This document shows, piece by piece, positions 25,442-36,553 of a stretch of 64,000 bases of DNA; position 1 is the first letter of the stretch; the number at the start of each line of letters is the position of its first letter. Source of the DNA: Miscanthus floridulus (Eukaryota; Streptophyta; Magnoliopsida; Poales; Poaceae). The notes under the pieces were generated by a model. That model saw only the letters and a program-made list of their open reading frames with translations, was not told the DNA's origin and made no database searches. The position numbers and the translations under genes are program-made. The DNA lies in the NCBI RefSeq assembly GCF_019320115.1, contig NC_089598.1, positions 84,205,844 to 84,269,843 of the forward strand, in the 5' to 3' direction.

Positions 25442-25561
25442 GGCCCTGTTCGCTTGTCTTATAATTCGTACTTTTTGGCTTGTTTTTTCTTTCAGCCCTC
25501 TCACAACAAATAAACCGAAAACAGTGTTTCAACTTGTTTTTTCAGCGAAGCGAACGGGGCC
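25442..25561. mobile_element. MITE, GGCCCTGTTCGCTT family, second copy
   Basis: 120 bp with inverted ends GGCCCTGTTCGCTT and AAGCGAACGGGGCC, and an interior clearly homologous to 15119-15248 (CTTGTTTTTTC, TTCAGCGAAGCGAACG). No clear target duplication. Confidence 0.85.
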
Positions 25562-25644
25562 AATATTTCTTTTGATGCCCAATTAGTTGTTGCGTCTCTA
25601 GTATCCATCGTTATATTCATAGGACTCTCAGACCCAAGTCTAAA

Positions 25645-25976
25645 GGGGTGTTTGGTTCCACCTCCTAAACTTTAGTCAATGTCCCATTGGATGTGTGGAC
25701 ACATGCATTAAGTATTAAATATAGACTATTTATGAAACTAAATGCACAGATTGAGACTGTCTTACGAGATGAATTTTTTAAGCCTAATTAGCCCATGATT
25801 TGATAATGTGGTGTTACAGTAAACATATGCTAATGACGAATTAATTAGGCTTAATAAATTTATCTCGCGAATTACTGACGGATTCTGTAATTTATTTTTT
25901 TATTAATATCCGAACACCCCATACAACACCCCTGTGTAACACCTTCTAAATTTTAGTCACTGAATCCAAACACCCC
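25645..25976. mobile_element. Tourist-like MITE, GGGGTGTTTGG ends
   Basis: 332 bp. Left end GGGGTGTTTGGTTCC; right end reversed GGGGTGTTTGGATTC. The interior shows paired segments (TAAGCCTAATTAGCC and TTAATTAGGCTTAATAAA). The type fits grass PIF/Harbinger-derived MITEs. The 3 bp target duplication is not preserved. Confidence 0.8.
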
Positions 25977-26174
25977 TACGTTGTTATATGGTTTAAGTAC
26001 GAAGCTGTCACTTCCAAGAGTAGCTGGTAACGAAGACAACAAAAATCGTGCCACCGAGAAAAATAAGAATAGTGTCACCGTAAAACACAGTATGGTCAGA
26101 GAAGATAGAGAGCAACGTTATATAAAAACTTGACGCCGCAGAAGTCCACATTGTTTTTCCCTGGTTAATAACAC

Positions 26175-27470
26175 GAGAGAATTATCTATTTAGCATCAAA
26201 ACAAATCATTCTTTCGTATAAGGTACTAAATATTTTGAACTTCCTTATCAAGCATCAACTTAAAAATTTCTTCTGTAAATGACACTGCCGTCCATTTCAG
26301 CCATCCATCCGTTAGTCGATTCCCTCGACCATGTCAGTTTTTCTTTAGAAGTACCAAAACGCCCCTCTTTGTTATTTGGTCGCACGTAGCTGTTCTGCTG
26401 CCCTCCGCGGCCAGGAGAGGCTCGGCGCGCTCGGATTTGGACCCCGGCCGCGCCTGAGATAGGAACAGGCTCGCCGCCCCGGTCACCTCGGACACGAACG
26501 CGACCGCATCGCCGGAGTCATCCGCAAACTACCCGGTACGGAGACGCCACTGTCCGAGTGCGGTCTCCCACGCGCGCCGCGGTCTCTTCGCTCGCTGCTG
26601 TTGTCCGTGTTCTTCGGGAGCACGTGCGCGCTAGGCGAGAGCTCTGGCCACCGGACTGCACTCAACGCCCCCACCTGTCTAGGCGTACAGCGCTATGCAA
26701 GGCAACGTCCAGGTGCAGCGTATAAGCTCAGGCTGTTTCGGCAACAACCTAGAATTAAGCTTTGTTTCTATCTTTTGCATGCATGTAATTCTAGGATTAG
26801 TTGCCTTCTTTATCCCCTCATTGGGTTACTTGTACTCAGCAAGGTGGCTGTCGTGGTGGACGTCGAGAGCGAGGCCATTTTTGTCAAACCGTGCGTAGCA
26901 ACAACCTGTCACAGAGCGCCAACTGGTTGCACGTGACAGTGCTGGGTGCCAACGGCGAGCTGGTGTTGACGTCATCGATGATGCTGGGCGTGGGCACCGT
27001 GAAGGTGGACGCGCGCGCCATGTTGATCTCCAGGTTCGCGAGCCTCTTGGCGAGCGCGTGCAGGGACATCGCCGAGTTCATCTGTGTGCCGGGGCAGGGC
27101 GGCCTCGCTTGCCGGTGCTGTAATTTAATTTGTGAAGCTTGTGCATGAAATTTATTGACTGTTATTTGCACTCTTCAATTATCAAAATACCATGTTTTTA
27201 TTTACAAGTGTATTTGTGATATTTATGTTTTCCTTATTTGACAACGTGTCTATTTATTCTTTTTCCTATCTGGCACTACATGTTGTTGGCCTGATGCTAC
27301 ATAGTATAGATATCCTTTTAGTTATCACTTGACACCGTTAGTACACAAAATGGACGATAGTGCTATTTACGGAAGAAAAATTCAAGTTAGTGCTAGATAA
27401 GGAAGTTCAAAATTTTTAGTACTTTATACGAAAGAGTGATTTGTTTTAATGCCAAATAGATAATTTTTTC
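26175..27470. mobile_element. Non-autonomous Mutator-like element, Pack-MULE type
   Basis: 1296 bp bounded by long inverted repeats of about 120 bp: 26175-26297 and 27350-27470. The ends read GAGAGAATTATC and, reversed, GAAAAAATTATC. Flanking 9-mers are TAATAACAC (26166-26174) and TGATAGCAC (27471-27479), alike at 7 of 9 with two A/G changes, as expected for a decayed 9 bp Mutator target duplication. The interior (about 26385-27120) is GC-rich and unlike the ends. It encodes no transposase, so it would depend on an element elsewhere. Confidence 0.82.
26884..27171 (-). pseudogene. GC-rich coding-like fragment carried in the Pack-MULE
   Basis: A 95-codon minus-strand frame with strongly GC-ending codons between about 27080 and 26905 (AMSLHALAKRLANLEINMAR). 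This looks like a captured grass exon, followed by GACAGG then GTTGTTG, which could be an exon edge. I do not recognise the parent gene. A second block at 26385-26680 is also GC-rich and open in parts, perhaps a separate captured piece. Confidence 0.45.
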
Positions 27471-27653
27471 TGATAGCACTGACGTGCCATCCTGCCGTCT
27501 GCCGTCTGCCGAGGGTGGTGCAAGGAAATTGCATGAATTCGGAGGACCAAATCAATGAGTTACTTCCTTTCTGTAGCAGATGCTACCAGCTGGTACTGTA
27601 CTAGAACAGTTTCCCCGAGGCTCAAACTTCCAAACTCGCCGGCCGAATATTAA

Positions 27654-27895
27654 GCCCGTGTTTAGTTGATGGAAAGTTGAAAATTTGGCTACTGTACCAC
27701 TTTCGTTTTTATTTGGCAATTAGTGTTCAATCATGGATCAATTAGACTCAAAACGTTCGTCTCGCAATTTTCAACCAAACTGTGCAATTAGTTTTTTTTC
27801 GTCTACATTTAATGTTCCATGCACGTATCGCAAGATTCGATGTGATGGGTACTATAGCATTTTTTGGAAAAACTTTTCGCGAACTAAACAAGGGC
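27654..27895. mobile_element. Tourist-like MITE with TAA target duplication
   Basis: 242 bp, ends GCCCGTGTTTAGTT and (reversed) GCCCTTGTTTAGTT, flanked on both sides by TAA (27651-27653 and 27896-27898). That is the 3 bp duplication of PIF/Harbinger elements. It lies just downstream of the last readable GPN3 exon. Confidence 0.88.
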
Positions 27896-28567
27896 TAAAT
27901 GCTCAAACACACTAAAGTTGTTGCGATTGTATCTAGCTTATAAGACGTAAGCACCAAGGAAGACGATCTGTTCCATGGCAGTACCACATTGAAGGAACAT
28001 TAGGCTAAGCTATACTTTTAGCATATCTTAACTTGGCTATCAATTTATATCCAAAGGATAAATTTAAATGCACAAATCCAACAATTATGGGTGCATGGCA
28101 TCACTCTAAAGAACTCTGATAAAAATATTTTAACAGTAAATGCTTGCATGAAGGATGGTTCATATAGTAGGTCTACCAGTTCAGCTAAACACTTGTTCAA
28201 CTTGCCAAATCGAGGTGCCATCTGTCGATTCAGCTGTGAAAGAAGAACCTGTGCATTCGGGTCCAGATACCTAGAGACATTGGAACATTAATACAGACAA
28301 GGAAATTCAAACCTTTGGAACTATGCAAGGGATGAAAGAAAAAAAAAAAGCATACTCTTCTACTTTTTTTTGGTTGGAGACCAGATCCATCTTTGAAAGG
28401 ATGTTGATATGAGGAAGTTCAAGCTGAATCATAGCTGATAGAGAAGCCATGCAACCACTGATGTATTTCGTTACATCACTGACAAACTGGACCATGAAAA
28501 AACAACTGAAATCAGGCTTGTTTTTTTGTTTAATGTATCTTCATTTCCAAGAAAATTTCTATTCATG

Positions 28568-28583
28568 ATTCAAACCTGTGAAT
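28568..28583. repeat. Left target-site duplication of the LINE
   Basis: ATTCAAACCTGTGAAT, identical to 39069-39084, bounding the RTE LINE. On the minus strand it contains a second copy of the exon 5 splice donor (CACAG|GTTTG). Confidence 0.93.
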
Positions 28584-28928
28584 AACTCCGCCTATGTTGT
28601 CTCAACATAGCAGGTCCCAAGCTCTGGTAAAGGAGGAGGGTTGTGATAGGCGTGGCGAGCCAACATTAAATCTAGCCATTCTAATGGAGATGAAACCCGA
28701 AAGAAAACTGTTGGGACGTAACCCTCTTAGCGACGCGCAACCCGGGTATGGTGTTAAATGGGCAAGGGCCGGATCGGCACCCCCTTGGTGACGTGCCGTG
28801 TCGCGATCTGGGCATGGTGTCAGGTGAGCAAGGATCGGATTGTCACTTCCCTACATCGACGCCCGAATGTAGTGAAAAATGAGCAAGGGTCTTCACATCT
28901 GAGTCGACGGGTGCGAAGGGTAAGGAAG

Positions 28929-29329
28929 CTAGTCGAACCAACTAGGATCCGTTTAGGTAGTTGGAATGTAGGGTCGCTTATAGGTAAATTAAGAGAATTA
29001 GTTGATACCACGACTAGGAGACATGTAAATATCAAGAGACTAAATGGAAGGGTTAGAAGCCGAAGGAGGTGGACAATACAGGTTTTAAGCTTTGGTACAC
29101 AGGGACAGTCACGAATAGAAATGGAGTAGGGATTTTGATTGATAAGAGCCTCAAGAATGGTGTGGTGGGAGTGAGAAGGCAAGGAGATAGGATTATCTTA
29201 GTCAAGCTTGTCATTGGTGATATGGTCTTGAACGTAATTAGTGGATATGCCCCCCAAGTAGGCCTCGACGAGAGTGCTAAGAGACAGTTCTAGGAAGACT
29301 TAGATGGCCTGATTAGAGCTGTACATGGT
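28929..29329 (+). pseudogene. LINE endonuclease region, 5' part
   Basis: Begins RIRLGSWNVGSLIGKLREL at about 28946, the start of an exonuclease-endonuclease-phosphatase domain. It continues after a frame change with GFKLWYTGTVTNRNGVGILI and VLNVISGYAPQVGLDE (up to 29290). The frame has a stop at 29291. It ends where the MULE entered (29330) and resumes at 36554 with LFTGDLNGHVG. It would nick target DNA for priming. Confidence 0.85.
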
Positions 29330-29604
29330 GATTTTTTTTAATTTTAACATTTTTTGTAAACTAATTTTAAATCTAACACTGTTTTTTTTCAAAACTAACA
29401 CTTTTGGACGCGCCTATTGCCATGACGCGGCGAAATGCCTGTGCCGCGCCATGCATGGTGGCGCGACGAGTGGCTGACGTGGCGACGACCGGAAATGCTG
29501 ACCGGTGACGTGGCAGAGCTTGCCGCGCCACCGATCTTGGCGCGGCAGTGACGCGCCCTGATCAGTGGCGCGGCAGAGCCGAATAAAAGCCCCGCGGCCA
29601 GTCT
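29330..29604 (+). repeat. Left terminal inverted repeat of the MULE, with TATA-like site
   Basis: Pairs with 36280-36553. It contains AATAAAAG at 29582-29589 in a GC-rich setting, a probable TATA box facing the transposase gene. The mirror motif in the other end faces the second gene. Confidence 0.8.
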
Positions 29605-30267
29605 CGCCTGCCCGAGCAGCAAGCCCGCCTGCCCTCGCCCGCCCGCGCCTGGCCACCGCGCCCGCCACCGCGCCAGCACGCCCTCCTTCCCGCGCCCGCC
29701 CACGCCTGGCCGCCGCGCCTGCCGCCGCGCTAGCACGTTGCCGCGCCAGCAAGCCCGCTCGCCCGCCCGCGCCAGCCGCCGGTAGGGCCTGCCCACCGCC
29801 GAGCACGCTGACCGTCGTGCCACGAACGCCGGCACGCCACGGCCGCGACCGCCCGCGCGCCTGGACATCGGCGCGCCACCCCCTCCGGCCACGCACGGCG
29901 GCTGCCCGTCGTGCCCGCCGAGGCCAACGCCCGAGCCTCCCGGCCCGGTCTAGCACGCCACCGCCGCGAGGACGAGCGTCGCTACCGCGAGGTACTCCCC
30001 TAGTGTATTTGTTGATTGAATCGATAGTGTTAGTATAGTACGTTAGTAAAATAAATAAAGTTAGTATAATTAGTAAGGTTAGTTTAGTTGGTATAGGTAA
30101 TATAGTAAGTTAGTATAGATAGTAAAGTTAGGTAGTTTAGTTAGTACAGTTAATGAGTCTAGTTATATATTGGATTTAGTCTAATTAGTTGTTGTAGTTA
30201 GCCTTGTATAGATGTTAATATTAGATTAGTTAGTATAGTTATAGTTAGAATATGTATTAATATTACT
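29605..30267 (+). other. MULE leader: CpG-rich block then TTAGTA-type low-complexity repeat
   Basis: 29605-30000 is extremely GC-rich; its open frames on both strands are Ala/Arg/Pro low complexity and I reject them as genes. 30020-30265 is a degenerate array of TTAGTATAGT-like words. Together they probably form promoter, 5' UTR and perhaps an intron of the transposase gene. Confidence 0.5.
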
Positions 30268-33106
30268 ATGGACATTACGTACGATGATTTCGATGACTTG
30301 ATGAAGTTTCTTGAAATGCTTGTGCAGATGGATTGTTGTGTTAGAGTTTTATACGCAGGAAGTGTTAGGAAAGAAGATGGTATGTTTGAGAATATGAAAG
30401 AACAATTGGAATGGTTTGATGAACCTCCTAGCTTCAACGACCTTTGTGTCCGTTTGAATGCAAAGTTTGACGGTGATTTCTCACTGAAGGGGAGGTTTGA
30501 TACTAGGAAGACTAGGGCACACTATGCCCTCATGCCCTTGCGTGACCCTGCTCATTGGTCCTGCTATACTAGGGTGCTTCAAGGTTCCAATGTGCCCATG
30601 GCTATGGTGGTGGTGGTGGAGAATGGGTACAGGATGCAGGGTGTTCAGGACGGCCCATCCATTGACGGTGTTGGAGGCAATGAACAAGAATTATGGGTCG
30701 AAGGGGAAGCAACTCAGGTTAACATGGATTTGGACGGTCAGTTGATGCAGGAGCAGTTTCATTCAACTGCAGTAGGCTGTATAAGCAATGACTTCGATGT
30801 GAATGAGTTCGAACGAGAAGAGGAGCAAGAGGAGGAGGACAGGATTGATGATGTAGTTAGCAGTGATTTAGATGATTCTGATGACGACCAAGAGGGTACA
30901 GATGCTATGCCAACACCGATTAATGCTATGTCAATACCGATTCATACTATGCCATTACTAGTACCAACTAAGATTTTGCATGGTATCCAGGCTTAGGGTA
31001 GACTAGTCACAGATTTGGCAGCAGATGATACCCCTTATGATTCATGGGCCAGAATTAGCGAAGCGCAGCAGTATGTTCCACCACCACCTTACACAGCGAC
31101 TGAGCTTGAGCAATTAAGGTCGATGAACGTACCTTTTAGGGACGTTCTGAACTATAGGGATGTCAGCATGACCGATATGGTAGTTTGTGAGATCGGTCTC
31201 CAGATATGTAGAAAATCATTGTATGACCATGAGAAAGAAACCCTTAGGAAAGGGATGATATTCAATACAATGTCAGAGATGAAGCTCTTCCTTCAGGACC
31301 ATGCTGCGTATCACCATAGGCCGTACACCGTCACTCATTCGAACCAAGAGTTAAGGTACCACGTGATATGCAAAAACGGTTGTATGTGGAGGTTAAATGC
31401 ACGAAAGAGACAGAGTGATGACAAGTGGAGGATAAGTAAAGTTGTCGAACCCCACACTTGCCTATCAAATAGGGGGAAGGAAAACCATCAGTAGCTTACT
31501 GCACGTTACCTTGCCCGTCGTATATTGAGGCTCGTTGATGACAATAACGACATTTTGGTGTCTTCTTTACAACAGTCCATATCTGGATTCGTTAAGTACG
31601 ATATGAAGTACGGAAAGGCTTGGCGTGCTAAGCAAATTGTCTTGGCGATTCGATGGGGTAGTTGGGAGGAAGCATACAACAGGGTGGCCCGCATCTTATG
31701 TGCAATGCATTACTACAACCTTGGCTTAAAATGGTTTGTGGGCACCGGAGGGATGTGTTTTTGGGACCCATTAAGGCATGTCCTCTATCATGTATTCTGG
31801 TCGTTCGTGTAAACGGAACAAACATTCCAATTTTGTCGGCCAATCGTACTTATTGATGGCACTTTCCTGACAGGAAAGTATAGGGGCACCTTGATGATGG
31901 CTGCTGCTATTGATCCTGAGGACTAGATAGTACCCATGGCTTTTGTCTTGGCAGAGGGAGAGAATAATGAATAGTGGTCATGGTTCATGCGGCTTCTACG
32001 TGTACAAGTGCTTGGCCCATCTCGCACTATATGTTTGATCTCAGACCATCACCCAGGGCTTCTTAATGCTGCAGCTGAGCATATAGATGGGTTCCCGCCT
32101 CTAGTGCATAGATAGTGTAAGAGACACTTTACCGCTAATTTCTGACGGCATCAGCGTAAGCAGGAGGTATATGACAAGGTAAATGCTCTATGTTGTGTAC
32201 GTACAGAGCACCAGTTCAAGGAGATAAAGAGAGAACTAGACAAGATGGTAAATAAAGCGGGAAAGGCCTGGTTAGAGGCACAGATGGAACAGAAGGCTTA
32301 GTGGACGTTAGCATATGACGAGGGGGGTTTCAGGTATGACATCATGACCACTAACTCCTCAGAATCCTTCAACCGTGTATTCATCGGAGTTCGATCGTTG
32401 CCTGTGTTTGGAATTGTTGAGTTCTCCTTTTATAAGTGCAATGAATATTTTATCAAGAGGTGGGAACTTGCGCAGAGGAATATAGCTGAACAGGGGCGTT
32501 TTGGAAAGGCCAGAGATGAACATTTGAAGGAGGCCGAGGAATTGGCCAAGCAGCACACTGCCGAGCCGTATAGACCCCGCCGCCATATCTTTAGTGTACG
32601 AGGCAAGGGTGGCACAAACTTGGGCGGCGGACGTTATGGTGGACGAAACTACTGAGTTGATCTTAAAAAGGTAGAGTGCAGTTGCAACGTCCCTCAGATC
32701 ATGCATGCCTCTTGCTCTCATATGATCACGGCATGCAGGGTTCACGGGTACAACTATGAGGATCTGATATATATGTCACATTTGTATCTCCGTTCGAATA
32801 CCGTTAGTGTTTGGGAGATGAGCTTCGAGCCATACCTTGACCTGACACAATGGCCACCTTATAATGGTTATGACTATGTGCCGCATCCGGATCTAATGAA
32901 GGTAGGGATGGGTAGGAGGAAGAAGAAGCGACTTAAGGGGGACATGAATGCTATGAGAGGGTACGACGAAGACATATACGGAGGGGGAGACTTCAACGAG
33001 ACCCGTGGCAGGAATCTTTGCTCCGTTTGCAAAGAATCTGATCACAAGGCTAACAGGCATAGAAGACGAGGGCAGCAGGTGCTTTCATATTGTGTTCGTA
33101 TTGCAT
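30268..33106 (+). pseudogene. mudrA: MULE transposase (MURA/MuDR type) pseudogene
   Basis: One frame from 30268 to 33106 with no frameshift. The N-terminal 240 residues end in an acidic stretch (EREEEQEEEDRIDD). Next is a MuDR DNA-binding domain (MIFNTMSEMKLFLQDHA, CKNGCMWRLNARK, WRISKVVEPHTC). Then the DDE core: LIDGTFLTGKYRG with Asp at 31855, ISDHHPGLLNAA, NSSESFNRV. A SWIM zinc finger follows (VECSCN...HASCSHM near 32672-32720), and a C-terminal knuckle CSVCKESDHKANRH near 33020. Stops at 30994, 31492, 31810, 31924, 31972, 32113, 32143, 32299 and 32653. Most stand where CAG, CAA, TGG or CGA is expected. A short last exon may follow at about 33201-33326. The enzyme cuts and joins MULE ends; this copy is dead. 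Confidence 0.93.
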
Positions 33107-33912
33107 AACAAGTAGTTCAAATTTTGCAATGCTACGTAATGTTAATTTGAATATTGTTAATTTAAATACTCTAACTATTTATTTATCAATTTATAATAGG
33201 ATGACCCCTCCCACGTCGTACCAGATGTACCCCCTTCTTGAGGTGGAGTACGACGACCCCCTTCTTCCACCGGACGACGAGGTTTCCAAGAGGCGTTTCA
33301 GGGATCCTTATATTCCTGGGACTTAGTTCGTTATGTCGAACTTATGTTGAACGAATATTGTCGTCCGAAACTTATAGACTCATGAACCAATGAAAATGTT
33401 ATGTGACAACTTGTCATCCATTTATTTGCTACATATTCATTTCAACTTACGCACGGTCGCGACAGCACTTGTAGTTGTTTATAGCACCGACAACAGCTCC
33501 CGTTCAGTTGTAGTTGAGGCTGGCCGGTTTATGTCCGCGTCCAGGTGCTGCGGCGCCATAAGGCATGGCGCGTCACTGCCACGCCGTGGCCTATGGCGCG
33601 ACAGAACCTGGGCTATGGCGCGACAGAACCAGTGCCGAATCGTATTCGAAATAATTTCACTTGATTATGTTTATTTTAGAAATTCTCAACGCATGATACA
33701 AACGGATGGGATCACTTAAGATCGATCATGAGTAATCCGAGTACATGATACATGGATACAATACATCAATAGTTCAAAGGAAAATAAGACAACACAATGA
33801 AATTTCTAGTACATAGCTACATTGATCATTAATAAAACATGGAACTAACAGACGGCGCAATAAAAAACCCTCAGTCAGAAACATACTGAGTAAGCAACTC
33901 ATCGTCTGAGTA
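33107..33912. other. Convergence region between the two MULE genes
   Basis: Holds a possible last transposase exon (33201-33326, after ATAATAG), then AT-rich 3' sequence. At 33540-33630 is a block with TGGCGCGACAGAACC written twice that resembles the CG-rich part of the terminal repeats. No further gene is seen. Confidence 0.45.
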
Positions 33913-35858
33913 TCAATCCTCAACCACAACCCTGTTGTTGTGGCTAGGCTCACCTGCATTGCCATGATCAGCCTTTCGCCTATAGTAAGCAGCCTCCGCT
34001 TCATCTACGGCCTGAGACAAGAACGTGTTCTCTTCCTCCTCGTTCATGTGGCTACGCTCACCTGCATTGCACTGACCTCCATGTCGCTTGTCATAAGCGG
34101 CCTCTGTTTCATCTGTGGCCTCTGCGGCCAGAGTGAAGAACACATCGTCCTTAGCCTCCTTCACCTGCAAGCCCGCCTCTACTAGAGCGATGAGCTCGCT
34201 CAGTCTGCCAGTGTCGTCCTCAGCCTCCTCCGTCTGCAAACCCATCTCTGCTTCCTCAGCCTCCTTCACCTGCAAACCCATCTCTACTAGAGCGATGAGC
34301 TCACTTAGTCTACCAGTATCATCCTCAACCTCCTCCGCCTGCAAGCCCGCCTCTGCTAGAGCGATAAGCTCACTGAGTCTGGCAGTGTTGTCCTTATCCT
34401 CGTCCCCCTCATCAGATAACACAATCGATGATTCAACGGTGCGACCAGCTCACTTTCTATGCTCATCTAACTTCTTTTCGTCATACCTTGCACGAGCCAC
34501 CTTTGCAATATGTTCCTCGCTGCATCCAATCCCTTTATATATAAAATGCAATCAGTTAACAGCGCGATTATATTACATTTAAAATCAGACAATAAAAAGA
34601 AGGCTTTCAAGCATTCACTGGCACATAATGCAACAACATGCTCGTTCAAGGCCTATATCTGTACTCTTGTCTCCTCCTTTACCTCCTTCCTTGCCCTCTC
34701 CTCCTCTAACAGCATCTGTCTCTCCAATTCCCATTTGTTAAGCCCAACATCGATCGGGTTAGAAATACCGCGTTGTCTAGCAAACTCACACATCTTGTCT
34801 TTGTGATGTTTAACAAATTGGTTGACGTAGTCAGGTCCATATCCCGTCTTCCATGCATTTACTTGCTTCCCCTTCGGTTCATATAAAAACTTAACAATCA
34901 TAACATTCCCACCTGTATTTCCTAGTGCTCTGTTCAAACGAAAAAGTATATCATATATATTTTAGCAAAAGAAACAAAATACGATTTCATGGTTACCACA
35001 AAAATAACAAACCTCATCATAGTCAACCATATGGCCGCAATAATGGCATATTCCAAGCTTCGAATGGACTAGACCGTAGTTGGATTTAACACCACATTCG
35101 CACTTGACTGGAGGTGCTTTGTAAATTAATCTTTCTTTCTTCTTTTGCTTTGCCTTTGGAGGTTCTTCTGGCCATTGGTTCTTAGGACCATACAACCACT
35201 CCTTGAAACGACACTTCGCCATTGAATACACCTAAATAAGGTGACATTAGTACATAAACACATATAGCTCAACATTTCTACACATACACTTTGCACTTAC
35301 TTCATGCCTGTTTGGTCACACAAACTCCAACATATTCTCAGGGTTTATCACAGCTCGATCTCCGTAATCGCACAGAGGAGGCTCCTCGAGTCGTCTAACT
35401 GCGGCTAAGTGCTTCTCCTTAGCCGTCATTGGAGGGGGGTTCGGGGGAGGTGGAACCCACCGCTCGAAGTGCTCTCGTGGATGTCGTCCTCTCCACCAAT
35501 CGTCAAAAATGAGGTACATAAGGTCAAACTTGTCTGCACCGTCGATCCACTGAAAGAAAAGGCAACTCTTATGGACCTACACAACAAAATTCCAACAAAA
35601 TATTAGTAACCTAATAATACAAATTAAGAAAAAAAACATACGAAAATAATTACTTACATTAAAACGACTACATATGTAGAAGCAACGAGCCGCTGTGTCC
35701 GGATGTCTCGATTGAAACACATCGGCCGAATGACCACAGTTACATTTAGGGACAAGGAGTTCAGGAGGGACGGGGGCATCTTTGCTAGACTCGTCGGGGT
35801 AGAATTCTCTAGGACGACCCCATTTTTACCACAACTGCTCTCGAAACATGTCTTCCAT
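33913..35858 (-). pseudogene. Second MULE gene: zinc-binding protein with GRF-like finger, broken
   Basis: Exons read on the minus strand. (a) 35858-35657 has KCNCGHSADVFQSRHPDTAARCFYIC and a donor GTAAGT. (b) about 35584-35300 continues SCLFFQWIDG, which with (a) completes a GRF-type zinc finger. (c) about 35237-34962 has a second Cys cluster (CECG, CHYCGH). (d) about 34925-34640 has GYGPDYVNQFVKHHKDKMCE and a Glu-rich helix. (e) about 34530-33913 is acidic with near repeats of GRLSELIALVEMGLQ. Breaks: TAA at codon 11, TGA at the end of (b), a frameshift near 34900, TAG near 34650, TGA near 34450. Function unknown; it may assist transposition or be captured host sequence. The GRF call is by pattern, not alignment. 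Confidence 0.65.
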
Positions 35859-36121
35859 CTAATAAAATGGTTCAAATTAAACATCAATCAAAACAACGCA
35901 AATTAATGTAAAATATAATCATTTGCATTGCAACTAAAATAATATAACCAACACTTATAGCAACAAAAATATACATGGTACATATACTTCTAACTAAATA
36001 ATTAACCTTAACATTGACAAAATCAAACTAATATCTTTCTCCAAACCGTAGCACATAGTTCCCAAACATAATTTTCCTCTTAACCTTAACTCTCATTCAT
36101 AATATTCATATCCACCATTCA

Positions 36122-36279
36122 AATGAAAATAAAAAGTGTCATTACCTTGAACGAAGCCGAGGGTGGTGGGAGACGGCCGGGGAATGGAAGGGAAGAGAGG
36201 GAGGCGGCAACGGAAGGGCGGGCGGGCCCTGGCGCGACGGCAGGCGCGGCGTCCAGGCGTAGGCGGGCGCGGGCAGGCG
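36122..36279 (-). other. Leader of the second MULE gene
   Basis: GC-rich sequence between the right terminal repeat and exon (a), mirroring the left leader but shorter. Its open frames are low complexity. Confidence 0.4.
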
Positions 36280-36553
36280 GGACTGGCCGCGGGGCTTTTA
36301 TTCGGCTCTGCTGCGCCACCGATCAGGACGCGTCACTGCCGCACCAAGATTAGTGGCGCGGCAAGCCCTGCCACGTCACCGGTCAGCATTTTCGGTCGTC
36401 GCCACGTCAGCCACCCGTCGCGCCACCATGCATGGCGCGGCACAGGCATTTCGCCGCGCCCTAGCAATAGGCGCGTCCAAAAGTGTTAGCTTTGAAAAAA
36501 ATAGTGTTAGATTTAAAATTAGTTTACAAAAAGTGTTAAAATTAAAAAAAATC
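36280..36553 (-). repeat. Right terminal inverted repeat of the MULE, with TATA-like site
   Basis: Inverted match to 29330-29604. On the minus strand AATAAAAG is at 36302-36295, facing the second gene. Confidence 0.8.

Larger units (their letters stand above)
29330..36553. mobile_element. Autonomous-type Mutator-like element (MULE), 7.2 kb
   Basis: Long inverted repeats of about 275 bp (29330-29604 and 36280-36553) start GATTTTTTTTAATTTTAACA on each side and run into CG-rich text (GGACGCGCCTATTG, TGGCGCGGCA). Flanking 9-mers GTACATGGT and CTATATAGT match at 6 of 9, consistent with a decayed 9 bp target duplication. Removing the element restores LINE sequence. It carries a transposase gene on the plus strand and a second gene on the minus strand, converging near 33.5-33.9 kb. 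Both are broken by stops. Confidence 0.9.

Noticed and set aside
29414..30038. Frames of 150-180 codons on both strands in the MULE leader
   Set aside because: Ala/Arg/Pro low complexity from a GC-rich block, with equal openness on both strands.
34115..34582. 155-codon Ser-rich plus-strand frame
   Set aside because: Mirror of the acidic repeat exon of the second MULE gene on the minus strand.
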